Below are positions 8,732-17,755 of a stretch of DNA of 64,000 nt, piece after piece. Under the pieces are notes generated by a model, which searched no databases, was not told the DNA's origin, and saw only the letters and a list, made by a program, of their open reading frames with translations. The position numbers and the translations under genes were made by a program. Origin of the DNA: Methylobacter sp. KS41 (GTDB lineage: Bacteria; Pseudomonadota; Gammaproteobacteria; Methylococcales; Methylomonadaceae); assembly GCA_002862125.1 (NCBI GenBank), contig PHSP01000001.1, forward strand, positions 868,001 through 932,000, read 5' to 3'. Positions within the stretch are counted from its first letter, which is position 1. Each line of letters begins with the position of its first letter.

Positions 8732-9838
8732 TTATTTTTGCCTCAGGTTTTTTAATATCTCTTCTAATGGAACAAGGTTCATCGCCATTCTGAATAAAAC
8801 TTCATTATTCTGTAATAGACCATAACAATGATAGGTTCTTAGCATAATGTTCGTATGGTTCAATGTATTATCGCTGGACTCAGGAAGTTGCTTGACCAGG
8901 ATATGCAGTTTGTCATTATTCTTAAGCTGGCTTAAATGCTGCCTGTCTATCGAAATTTCATGGGATGTGTAAACCATTGGGTTAAGTTTAAAGTCATGAT
9001 TTTCCAATTGCGCTTTTTCCAGCAATGCGCCTGATGCAAGGCTGCAAGGAAATATTTCCGGATAATGTGCTAATTGAGTCAACTCATCAAAATAATCGGA
9101 TTGCTCGGCTAAAGACCCGGACAGAAAGTTTTTAACAGAACCGTTATTCATAAATTTCCTTTTGAGGAAATAGTCTGTATCGGGAATGAATGTACGATCG
9201 GGGACTTTATTAAGGTCAGGCAAATTGTTTAGTTTTGTTTTGGTCAAAAATAGCGGAGCTTGCGTTTCCTTTTTAAACCCCAACAACACGGTTTTGTCAT
9301 CAGACTTCATGGCAATGCGGTTGCCCAGTGTCAGGTGGGGAATGGTTTTGATCAGGGTCTTTTTAATATCCAGATAAACAGGCATGCGGGGGCGCACAGC
9401 GTTAACAAAAGTAATTTGGTAATTGCTGAAACGCAGATTATTTTCGGCAATAATTCTGTTTTCATGATGCGCTTCTCTGTACAAGCGCATTTGATATTCG
9501 ATCAGGGTGTTTAGTTGAAAGCCCAGAACGATAGGACCTTTGAACGGGTTATGAGTAATCTGTAACCATTTATGCTTATCATGAAACAAATTAAAGTCAT
9601 CTGTGGCGTTGCGGGCAACTTCGATATGAATCTGGTCGAAAGTAAATGCCTCATCTTTCATTTTTCTTCCATAGGGTATTAAATTAAGAATTGACGTTTC
9701 AGGGCTGCCCATTTGACTGCTTTTGTCAATGAACCCGATAAATTCGTTCAAAAAAGCCATTGCCGACTGACTAGACTGGGGTAAATACTTTTTTGAATAG
9801 TTAGATACACTCTTTAATCCAAAATTAAAGCTCTTCAA
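8732..9838 (-). CDS. MaoC-like hot-dog domain protein
   Basis: A 368-residue protein of uncertain function. Residues about 75-120 carry a hot-dog/MaoC-type signature: VARNATDDFNLFHDKHKW followed by NPFKGPIVLGFQLNTLI, corresponding to the A-T-G-D-x-N-P-x-H ... G-x-I-x-H-G pattern of enoyl hydratases. The glycine of TGD is replaced by Asp and the second-half His by Leu, so hydratase chemistry is doubtful. A second, less clear hot-dog half is expected between about 130 and 350. No membrane segment is seen. The frame begins at TTG 9838 with no ribosome site; ATG at residue 27 (MAFLNEF) is an alternative start. It may act on fatty acyl thioesters, which I infer only from the fold. Confidence 0.55.
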   Translation of the reverse strand: MKSFNFGLKSVSNYSKKYLPQSSQSAMAFLNEFIGFIDKSSQMGSPETSILNLIPYGRKMKDEAFTFDQIHIEVARNATDDFNLFHDKHKWLQITHNPFKGPIVLGFQLNTLIEYQMRLYREAHHENRIIAENNLRFSNYQITFVNAVRPRMPVYLDIKKTLIKTIPHLTLGNRIAMKSDDKTVLLGFKKETQAPLFLTKTKLNNLPDLNKVPDRTFIPDTDYFLKRKFMNNGSVKNFLSGSLAEQSDYFDELTQLAHYPEIFPCSLASGALLEKAQLENHDFKLNPMVYTSHEISIDRQHLSQLKNNDKLHILVKQLPESSDNTLNHTNIMLRTYHCYGLLQNNEVLFRMAMNLVPLEEILKNLRQK

Positions 9839-9955
9839 AATCCATGCACGGACCGGGCGGGCGGGCGAAGTTTAGATAATGTTGATTCCGGATTGAATCA
9901 AAGCTTATATGAAATAGACGGTTTTCTTCCAAGCGATATAATTTTTTTGTAGCAA

Positions 9956-11131
9956 TTACCACGGCAGAGTATATTTTCTATATAATTTTTTAGCTAGTAT
10001 TGGAAACAGCATGACTGAAATCATGCCTGCGCTCACCAGTATGGATGCTCTGTCCGTTGGCATAAGTCCGGAGGAAACGCCGATTTCGCTAATAATAATG
10101 ATTAGAGGCAAGCCTGTAGCGGAATAAAATGCAAAAGGCAGCTTTTCTTCGGGCGTCAGTTCGTTCTTATATAAGAATAATGGAGCCCCCCTGACCAAAA
10201 GCATTAATCCCAACAAAAGCGTCACTTGTATGGGAGCCAGGGGGGCTGACCATAAGGCGCTGACTTCAAACTTCATGCCCGCGACAATAAAGAATATCGG
10301 TATTAGAAAGCCATAACCGATAGCATCCAGCTTTTGAAGCAACAATTCCCCTTTATTTCCTTTAATAGCGAGCCTGACAACCATGCCCGCGGTAAATGCC
10401 CCCATCACTATATTCAAGCCAAATTTAGCGGCGAGCGTAACCAAAAGAACCTGCAGGAGTATACAAATTCTAACCGGGAGCTGTCCACTGCTCTGCATGG
10501 TGTACGCCAGCTTTTCGAGCAATGGCGATGAGCGCATTTGCAGGGCGATATTGGCCACGATCAGCGCGATAACAATAAAAGTCGCTATGAATAGGTTGTG
10601 CAAAAAAGTGTCATGCGTAGGGAGCAGCAGAAGGGAAATGATCACCAAGGGGCCGAATTCACCAACGGCGGCTGTCGCCACTACATATGTCCCGAAAGCG
10701 GTATTCAGCTCTTCACGATCACGCAGAATGGGCGCCAATACCCCCAACGCGGTCGTGGATAAAGCGGTTGCCGCCAATATTACCGGCGTCTGTATGAGCC
10801 CAATGGCATTGAAGAAGAACATGCATGCCAGCGCTAAAAAGAACGAAACAAACCAACCTCCTACCGCCAATGACAAAGGTCTGCCGCGGATTTTGCCGAA
10901 ATCGATCTCAAGCCCCACCATGAATATCAAAAAAGCCAACCCGAGCTCTCCCAGCGTACCGACCATGCCATCCGGTGTAGCAAAGTTGAATACATGAGGT
11001 CCAATCAGCATTCCCAAAACGACTTCAAGTGCCACAACCGGCACGCGGAAACCACTAGGCAACCCGGCCAGGAGCGGCGCAAGCATCGCGGCAAAGGCAA
11101 TAAGAAGAAGTTCAGAAGGATAGGCTTCCAT
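9956..11131 (-). CDS. Kef-type monovalent cation:proton antiporter (CPA2)
   Basis: A 391-residue membrane protein with about 11-12 hydrophobic segments. LEVVLGMLIGPHVF, GELGLAFLIFMVGLEIDF and the later AGMVVRLAIKGNKGE region are typical of the CPA2 (KefB/C-like) exchanger core. The C-terminal RCK/TrkA-N domain of true Kef proteins is absent, so it is a core-only exchanger. The start is ATG 11131 because GGAG lies seven bases upstream; a TTG nine residues earlier has no ribosome site. It lies near the ClC gene on the same strand, suggesting joint roles in ion and pH homeostasis, but the 280-base gap argues against tight coupling. The ion transported cannot be read from sequence. Confidence 0.82.
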   Translation of the reverse strand: MEAYPSELLLIAFAAMLAPLLAGLPSGFRVPVVALEVVLGMLIGPHVFNFATPDGMVGTLGELGLAFLIFMVGLEIDFGKIRGRPLSLAVGGWFVSFFLALACMFFFNAIGLIQTPVILAATALSTTALGVLAPILRDREELNTAFGTYVVATAAVGEFGPLVIISLLLLPTHDTFLHNLFIATFIVIALIVANIALQMRSSPLLEKLAYTMQSSGQLPVRICILLQVLLVTLAAKFGLNIVMGAFTAGMVVRLAIKGNKGELLLQKLDAIGYGFLIPIFFIVAGMKFEVSALWSAPLAPIQVTLLLGLMLLVRGAPLFLYKNELTPEEKLPFAFYSATGLPLIIIISEIGVSSGLMPTDRASILVSAGMISVMLFPILAKKLYRKYTLPW

Positions 11132-11413
11132 AGGCTGGCTCCGTTGTTGGTGCAATTACATTTCTGAGCACTGAGTTTAAGTTAGATATCGGGTTCAAGC
11201 TACTTTTTTCGTTGTGAATCCGATGTTTTTCTTGAATTTAACTTTAATCGCGAAATCTTTGCCGGCGTTTGGGCGCAGCTTGACATGATCGAAAACTGCA
11301 TGATTGTTAACTCGCCGCCTGCCGAAGTTACAGCAAACCCGGGAATCATAACCGAGCCTAATCCAGTCAAAAGCTTTTATCGGGTTGTGATGCCGGAAAG
11401 CATTCATGGCGTC

Positions 11414-12820
11414 TTATGTGTCTTTAATTGAGTTATCATCAGCACCTTCATCAGGTTGCGCGAACTTATCCGGATTATTTTTTCTTATGTCATTTTCCAA
11501 TAATGCATCGTAAACAGGCATGACTCCCAGCCAATCGGCGGCAATCTGCGCCGAAAAACATGCCACCAACAATGGCAAGATCAACATGTAGTTTCCGGTC
11601 ATTTCAATAATCAATACCACTCCGGTCAGGGGTGCCTGAACCACTCCGGTAAAGTAGGAAGCCATCCCTACCACAGCAAATAATTTCAAGTCGACGCTCA
11701 GTTCTGGAAACAGCAACTTGATTATGCCGCCAACCCCTAAACCCACCAAAGCGCCAAGAACCAGGACCGGCATGAAAATTCCACCGGCAGCGCCGGAACT
11801 GGAACTCCCGATAGTGACTATGAACCGGATGATGAAAAACAGCAGGACGGTCTGAGGTGTAAGCACCTTACCTTCTATTATGCCGTTGACAAAACCCTGT
11901 CCGCTCCCTAACAAATCCGGCGTCAGCCAGGCGACGGTGGATACCATGGCCGCCAGAACAATCCACCAGACACATCTTGGCCAAAAAGGCAGACTGATCA
12001 ATGATTGGGTCGTCAGCAATGTTCTATTGAACAGGAAGCCGAGCAAGCCCGACACAATTCCCAAAGGCAAAAATGCGATTAGCATATCCAGCGGCGGAGT
12101 TCCGGCTATGACCAGATGAAAAGTAGGATACTGCCCTAGCGCCAAGCGGCATACCATGTCAGCAGTAAGGCAACTAATGGCAGCTGCAAAAAACTCAAAC
12201 GATGAGCATCTTGAATCCAGTTCTTCGAGCACGAACACCAGACCGGCCAGAGGAGAATTGAATGCGGCTGCCAACCCTGCGCCTCCGCCCGCAGCAACCA
12301 AAACCGAACGCTCCTTAAAGACCTTCTCAGGCAGGGAATTAGCCAGTCCTTGTCCGATTGCACCGCCCATGTGCACCGTCGGCCCCTCTCGGCCAAGCAT
12401 CAATCCAGCGCTGCCCCCAATGAGCATGCTTATAAACTTGACCCCCAGCACCCGTGTCCAGCGAAACGGCCGAAGTCCGAGCAGCACTGCCTTCAAATGG
12501 GGAATGCCGCTGCCTGACGCCTCTGGTGAAAAACGGATGGCCAGCCCAGCGGACAGGAACACGGCTATTACAGTTAAACTCATAATTATCCAGGGTCCGG
12601 CGGTATCCAGTTCATGAGCAAAATCGATGACCCGGCTTCGGAGCGCTTCTCCATAATCCAGTGACAAATGGAAAAAGACCGAGACCGCGCCCGTCATCAA
12701 TCCCAGCAAAACTGCGGGCTCCAACAAGTGGTGACGTTGCCTGTCCAAAAGCAACGAGCGATCATACGCGCTTTTTAACTTGTTCTTTTTGATAATTTTA
12801 AACTCTTGAAAACCAGTCAT
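11414..12820 (-). CDS. ClC-family chloride channel/exchanger
   Basis: A 468-residue ClC protein with the three anion-binding signatures: GSGIPHLKAVL, GREGPTVHMGGAIG (with the gating glutamate of GREGP) and GGIFMPVLVLGA. The intracellular proton-path glutamate region FVLEEL is also present, so a Cl-/H+ exchanger is more likely than a passive channel. The C-terminal PLTGVVLIIEMTGNY is typical. There is no CBS domain. Length is close to E. coli ClcA (473). ATG 12820 has no evident Shine-Dalgarno. It acts in the inner membrane, classically in acid resistance or volume control. It precedes the Kef-like gene in transcription order. Confidence 0.9.
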   Translation of the reverse strand: MTGFQEFKIIKKNKLKSAYDRSLLLDRQRHHLLEPAVLLGLMTGAVSVFFHLSLDYGEALRSRVIDFAHELDTAGPWIIMSLTVIAVFLSAGLAIRFSPEASGSGIPHLKAVLLGLRPFRWTRVLGVKFISMLIGGSAGLMLGREGPTVHMGGAIGQGLANSLPEKVFKERSVLVAAGGGAGLAAAFNSPLAGLVFVLEELDSRCSSFEFFAAAISCLTADMVCRLALGQYPTFHLVIAGTPPLDMLIAFLPLGIVSGLLGFLFNRTLLTTQSLISLPFWPRCVWWIVLAAMVSTVAWLTPDLLGSGQGFVNGIIEGKVLTPQTVLLFFIIRFIVTIGSSSSGAAGGIFMPVLVLGALVGLGVGGIIKLLFPELSVDLKLFAVVGMASYFTGVVQAPLTGVVLIIEMTGNYMLILPLLVACFSAQIAADWLGVMPVYDALLENDIRKNNPDKFAQPDEGADDNSIKDT

Positions 12821-13316
12821 TTACAAGTTGAACTCTGCTTTTAATCTCGGCATTATTTCAAAGACACCCCATACTAAGCCGTCTATCAATTAAGGTATGG
12901 ATTGTACATTGATAATTTTAGCCGCAGCATGAAACATACCAAAATTTAGGGCCTTTTTAACTTCAAACCATACATATTAATTCGGTTTATCTGTAAATAT
13001 TTGATAATTCGAATTATATGGCGGATAGATCGTTGCTGGCCATACGCTATATTTAAAGCAAAAGTGTGTAAATTGACTGAGGATTGAAGAATACGATGCC
13101 GCTATTGTTTAAATCAACCAAAGTTTTTGGTTGGAATCCACCGTTTTCGAGATTCAGAACTCATTAATTAAGGCGGAGCGAAATAAGCATGGGCTGAAGT
13201 GTTTTTTAAAACTGTATTCTGCAATGACTTAAGAAATAATCCGGCGGAAGATATAAGGCGTAATCCCGGCGTGGAGAGATTGCTAACTGTCAAACTCTCT
13301 TTAAAATCACATCAAG
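12821..13316. other. 496-bp intergenic region upstream of the ClC gene
   Basis: AT-rich with no supported coding frame. It should hold the ClC promoter (its right part is downstream of the GNAT-nitrilase gene). A small inverted repeat AACCAAAG TTTTTGGTT is near 13117-13133. A 70-codon plus-strand frame at 13199 overlaps the neighbouring gene antisense and is discarded. Confidence 0.4.
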
Positions 13317-14846
13317 CTACACCCAGTCCAATCGATATAAGTCTTGACGCCGGTTGGAAAGATTTCGGGCTGCGCCGCGAGTACGGACCTGTTTTAATAA
13401 ATCCAGATTAACATCGGCGATCAGCGTCATTTCGGTATTCGGAGTTGCTTCCGCTAATATGGCGTCATGCGGAAATGAAAAATCACTTGGGCTAAAAATG
13501 GCCGCTTGCGCATACTGTATATCCATATTTTCTGCATACGGTAAATTCCCGACACTGCCGGTAATTGCCACAAAACATTCATTTTCGATTGCCCGGGCTT
13601 GGGAGCAATAACGTACTCGTTGGTATGCGTTTTTGGTATCGGTCCAGAAAGGCACGAAAATCACCTGAGCACCCTGGATAGTCGCTAAACGGGCAAGCTC
13701 GGGGAATTCAGAATCATAACAGATTAATACCGCAATCTTACCGCAATCGGTATCGAACACTTTTAACGCATCCCCGCCTTTAACACCCCAACAACTGACT
13801 TCATCGATCGTGACATGAATTTTGTACTGGGCTTCAAAAGTCCCATCGCGTCTGAGCAACCACGACACATTATAAAGTTCATGAGCGCTATACTCCGGCA
13901 TGGAACCGGCAATAATATTAATATTGTAGGACATAGCCATTTTTAATAAGCCATTACGAATTTCACTGGTAAATCCCGCTAAGGCGCGAATGGCATCGGG
14001 AGGATTCTTATCATTAAATAATCCCATGAGCGGCGCGCTCATATACTCAGGAAAGAGGACAAAGTCGGAGTGGTAACCGGCAACCGCATCAATAAAGAAT
14101 TCGGCATGTTTGAGCAACTCTTCGACACTGGTCAATGTTCGCATCTGCCATTGCACAACACCTAAACGGATAATATTTTTTGGCCCGCCAATCGATGGCA
14201 GTTTATCCACATAATCAAGATTGACCCATTCAAGAAGCGTGGCGTATCCCTTCGACTCGGCATCCACAGGGAGATAACCGGTCAACACCTTACGGACATG
14301 AAAGCCGTTAAACAGCTGGAATGAAAGCACCGGGTCATAAATCTCCCGGTTTTTAACCTCTTCGATATAGCGTACCGGAGTTAAATTGTCTGCATATTGG
14401 GCGTAGCCGGGAATCCGCCCGCCCGCAATAAAACGGCGAAGATTCAGGTTCCGGCATAATTCTTTACGCGCATCATATAATCTCCGGCCCAGGCGCAGTC
14501 CTCTATAATTTGGATGGACAAAAATATCGACACCATACAAAGTATCGCCTAACGGGTCATGATGTGTCAAATAACCATCTCCGGTAATTTGAGCATACGT
14601 ATGAACATCGCCAAAGCGGGCGTAATCTACGATCATGCTTAAGGCAGCGGCCACTAACTGGCCATTATCTTCTATAACAATCTGTCCCTGGGGAAAACGC
14701 GTAATTTGTGAAACATACTGATCGCGCTTCCAGGCACCGCCCAAATTACCGTATACATGCTCCATTAAAGCCGCAATATTATCGTAATCATCTATAGCCA
14801 GATGCCGCAGTAGTAGCTTGTGTTTTTCAATTTTGACTTTTCTCAT
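13317..14846 (-). CDS. Fused GNAT acetyltransferase / carbon-nitrogen hydrolase
   Basis: A 509-residue two-domain enzyme. Residues about 10-200 are a GNAT fold: VDIFVHPNYRGLRLGRRLYDARK is the acetyl-CoA-binding R/Q-x-x-G-x-G/A region. Residues about 225-500 are a nitrilase-superfamily domain with all three catalytic residues visible: Glu in LFPEYMS, Lys in YKIHVT and Cys in LICYDSEFPE. Fusions of a RimI-like acetyltransferase with an uncharacterised nitrilase branch are known in bacteria; the substrate is not established. The gene stands alone downstream of the broken pckA on the same strand. ATG 14846 is unambiguous. A dual role in acylating and hydrolysing one amide is an attractive but untested inference. 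Confidence 0.87.
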   Translation of the reverse strand: MRKVKIEKHKLLLRHLAIDDYDNIAALMEHVYGNLGGAWKRDQYVSQITRFPQGQIVIEDNGQLVAAALSMIVDYARFGDVHTYAQITGDGYLTHHDPLGDTLYGVDIFVHPNYRGLRLGRRLYDARKELCRNLNLRRFIAGGRIPGYAQYADNLTPVRYIEEVKNREIYDPVLSFQLFNGFHVRKVLTGYLPVDAESKGYATLLEWVNLDYVDKLPSIGGPKNIIRLGVVQWQMRTLTSVEELLKHAEFFIDAVAGYHSDFVLFPEYMSAPLMGLFNDKNPPDAIRALAGFTSEIRNGLLKMAMSYNINIIAGSMPEYSAHELYNVSWLLRRDGTFEAQYKIHVTIDEVSCWGVKGGDALKVFDTDCGKIAVLICYDSEFPELARLATIQGAQVIFVPFWTDTKNAYQRVRYCSQARAIENECFVAITGSVGNLPYAENMDIQYAQAAIFSPSDFSFPHDAILAEATPNTEMTLIADVNLDLLKQVRTRGAARNLSNRRQDLYRLDWV

Positions 14847-15042
14847 AGCTAGACAGAATGAACCAAATTTTTTGACATCTTGTTAAAAGGCAGGTGTGTT
14901 AACTATTTATTTTTTATATTGTTTATATCCGGGACCACAAACATCCAGCCATTCCTTCAAAACAAGCTCAACCCGAGCCGTCAAACCGGCAAACATTCTT
15001 CGATGCTCCTGCTCTTCCGGATCGTGACGTTCACCAACGCTC

Positions 15043-16670
15043 CTATGGCATTGAGCTTATCCGTGGACGCCCGGATGCGAGGATCGCAGTGTCCATATCG
15101 GGGAATTTCCCGGCCATATTGTCATAGAAGCGCTGGTTGAGTTCACCGCAAGCTGAATTATATCCAGCCTTGTCTTGCCACATATTAGACGGATTAAGAT
15201 TACGCTCATCAACACCAGGAATATGTTTGGGGACAAGCAGGTTGTGCTCAGGGAGGAGAACCAGATCCTCATCATGGATCTTGTTGTGCTGTATTGCATG
15301 CACAATATTTCTTGATGTTGCGATGGAAAATCTTCTTCCGGCGGGTGAGCCCATTGGTCCGCCGGTCCAACCGGTATTGACCAGATAGACAGGAACCTGA
15401 TGCCGGCGCAATTTTTCATGAAATAGCTCGAGATAGTATTTGCTCTGGAGCGGGAAAAACACTTCTCCGAAATATGCACTGAATGTGGGCTCGAAGTCAT
15501 GCTGACTGTCCGCCTCGGTACTACCGATCTTTGCAGTGTATCCCGCGGCAAAATAGTACGCCGCTTGTTCAGGTGACAACTTTGCAACAGGCGGAAGCGC
15601 TCCATACATATCACAGGTAAGGAAAATGATCGCGTCCGGGTGTCCTGCGCGTTCGCCGGGATAGACGTCGTCAATAAATTCCATCGGGTAGAGCCCCCGG
15701 ATATTCTCAGGCCCTGTTTCAAAATCAGAATCGCGATTGTTATCCAGCACGACATTTTCCATGATAGTCCCGAAGCGCAGTGCATCCCAGATCAGTTGCT
15801 CACGTTCTCTGGTTATATCATGCAGTTTCGCATAACAGCCTCCAGCAAGATTAAAAACGCCGTCAGGCCCCCAGGCATGCCCGTCGTCGCCAATGAGGAG
15901 GCAATCCGGACCGCGGAAAGCGCTGTTTTCCCGGTTCCCGAGAGTCCCAGGAAAAGGGTGACTTTACCGTCTTTTTTGGTAATGTTCGCGCCGCAGTGCA
16001 TAGTGAGAACATTATCCAGTGGAAGAAGCGTATTCATTGCCGTAAAAAAAGCTTTCCATTCACATCCGCCGTAAGTGCGGTTTGCGATCAAAATAACCTG
16101 TTCATCCAGGTCGATAGCGATGACGCCATCACTATGAGTGGAATCCCGTTCCGGAACGGTGACGAAAGAAGGAATACTCAGCAATGTCCAGGGGGTTCCG
16201 CTCCCGTCATGCTGGTCTCCTTTAATAAAAAAGTTCCGGCCAAAAAGGTGATGCCAGGCGTATTTCGTCGCCAGCCGGATCGGCTGACGATACTGGCTGT
16301 CTTTTCCGATATAGAGATCATCAGAAAAAAATAGCGGCTCTGCGAGGTGTTCCACATGATCCATGACCCGGTCGATGAGCGCCAGAAAGACTTCGCGCGG
16401 CATTTCCTTGTTGACCGGATTCCAATTGATCCGTGAAGAATACTTCCCTTCGACGATGTATCGATCCGCTGGAGAACGCCCAGTGCGATTTGTGTCGACG
16501 CATAGCGCGCCATTCGATGCCAGACGCGCGTAAATGGGCGCTTTGCATTCCCTTTGAATCGAATGCTCGATGAGCTCTATGTCACTTTTTGGCCGTTTGA
16601 AACGCCCCTGGTTTCGAATCAGTTCTGTCAACGTGCGAGACCGATTTTGTGTCCAATTTTGTTCCGGCAT
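15043..16670 (-). pseudogene. pckA: ATP-dependent PEP carboxykinase, broken by a one-base deletion
   Basis: Would convert oxaloacetate + ATP to PEP + CO2. The N-terminal frame (16670 down to 15813) has GRSPADRYIVEG, MHCGANI and the P-loop LGLSGTGKTALSA. The rest continues in the next frame: DDGHAWGPDGVFN, GGCYAKLHDITRE, FGTIMENVVLD, TAKIGSTEAD, YLVNTGWTGGP, ending ILASGRPRISSMP at 15043. At 15910/15911 the expected LSADPDC-LLIGDD junction needs one more base (GCG G-T CCG; a GAT aspartate codon is short of its A), a single missing nucleotide. Apart from this, about 540 residues align end to end with the family, so the break is recent or a sequencing/assembly error. ATG 16670 follows a GGGGG ribosome site. 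The aspartate lost is part of the metal-binding region. Confidence 0.85.
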
Positions 16671-16945
16671 TTTTGCCCCCGCGATTTTCGCGATGATGAA
16701 GTGAAAGAACGTGGAGTTTCGGTCTAGTCTAGCACACTAGGTTCAGGTAACAACATTCTATATTGTGCGAAATAGCGGGGTTTTTTACTGCATTTGGATC
16801 AGGCTAGCTCTTCATTTCGTCATCAATTCCTTTTGCTCCATGCCTGCTGTTTCATACAGTTACCGGAACAGAAACCAATTCAGCCGGTCCGGACTTATCC
16901 TCGTGTATAATATTTCTTTATATTTAAAAACTTATACGTTTTACT

Positions 16946-17755
16946 ATGTACAAATACGATGGTCTGCTTATTCACGAAAGCCATGATGATGAGGGGATTA
17001 TAGAAGTTATCGAGCGAGAAGGGGTCAGGTCGCTACATTTTGGCTCGCATCCACGGCAAAGCAGCATGCTGTTAACCGACCCGGACAAACTTGAATTGGA
17101 ATATGTAAGGGCAATGACCAGCTGGCTATTATTCAAGCCTACGCTGGATGACGACGCTCTGATCGTTGGTCTGGGCGGCGGCTCATTAACCAAACATTTA
17201 CTGCAGCATTTTCCGGTGTGCCGATTAAAAGTGATAGAGTTCAGAAAAAGCGTGGTTAAAATTGCCCGGAGTTACTTTGGCCTGCCTTTGGATCCTCGCC
17301 TGAAAATTATAATTGATGACGGCGGAGACTATATACGCCAACGCGCCGACACTTACCGGGAACGCTATAGTTTATTATTTATAGATGCGTTTGATCATGA
17401 AGGGATGGCGTCTTCAATCTGTAGTGAAGCTTTTTTTGATGATTGTAAAGCCCTGTTAAAAAAACACGGCATTCTGGTCATCAATCTTTGGGGAGGAAAT
17501 CATAATCCCGAATTTCAGCAAGTCTCTCTTTGGCTGGCCCGCGTTTTTAACCGGCAAACTTTATTCCTGCCCGTTCGGGATAGAGACAACGTAATAGCAC
17601 TGGCTTTTAATGACTATTCACCGCTTTATTCCATGAAAGAGTTAAGAACAAACGCCTTGGCTCTTGAACAACATTATCAAATTGAATTTCCGGCTTTTTT
17701 GCAAGCTATTAAAAGACGTAACGCCAGCACCCTTAACCAAGTGATCAAAACATGA
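16946..17755 (+). CDS. Spermidine-synthase-like methyltransferase-fold protein
   Basis: A 269-residue Rossmann-fold protein of the polyamine aminopropyltransferase superfamily. [19 protein letters not shown] (about residue 73) is the nucleotide-binding loop, [17 protein letters not shown] the next strand/helix, IIDDGGDYI and [12 protein letters not shown] the catalytic-region equivalents. The N-terminal beta hairpin domain of true spermidine synthase is short and substrate-binding signatures are not clear, so the reaction is uncertain. Its stop overlaps the ygiQ start by four bases (ATGA), so the two are translationally coupled. No strong Shine-Dalgarno before ATG 16946. Confidence 0.75.
   Translation: MYKYDGLLIHESHDDEGIIEVIEREGVRSLHFGSHPRQSSMLLTDPDKLELEYVRAMTSWLLFKPTLDDDALIVGLGGGSLTKHLLQHFPVCRLKVIEFRKSVVKIARSYFGLPLDPRLKIIIDDGGDYIRQRADTYRERYSLLFIDAFDHEGMASSICSEAFFDDCKALLKKHGILVINLWGGNHNPEFQQVSLWLARVFNRQTLFLPVRDRDNVIALAFNDYSPLYSMKELRTNALALEQHYQIEFPAFLQAIKRRNASTLNQVIKT

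Noticed and set aside
11195-11407. 70-codon ATG frame between the Kef and ClC genes
   Set aside because: No ribosome site, no recognisable motif and atypical composition; likely intergenic chance.
14907-14996. 29-codon frame after pckA (MFAGLTARVELVLKEW) that looks protein-like
   Set aside because: It lacks a ribosome site and is in a different phase from the pckA end; could be a lost tail or decayed gene, but not supported as a feature.
15057-15785. 242-codon minus-strand frame within pckA
   Set aside because: Out of phase with the PEPCK motifs; its composition is low and it overlaps the true frame antiphase.
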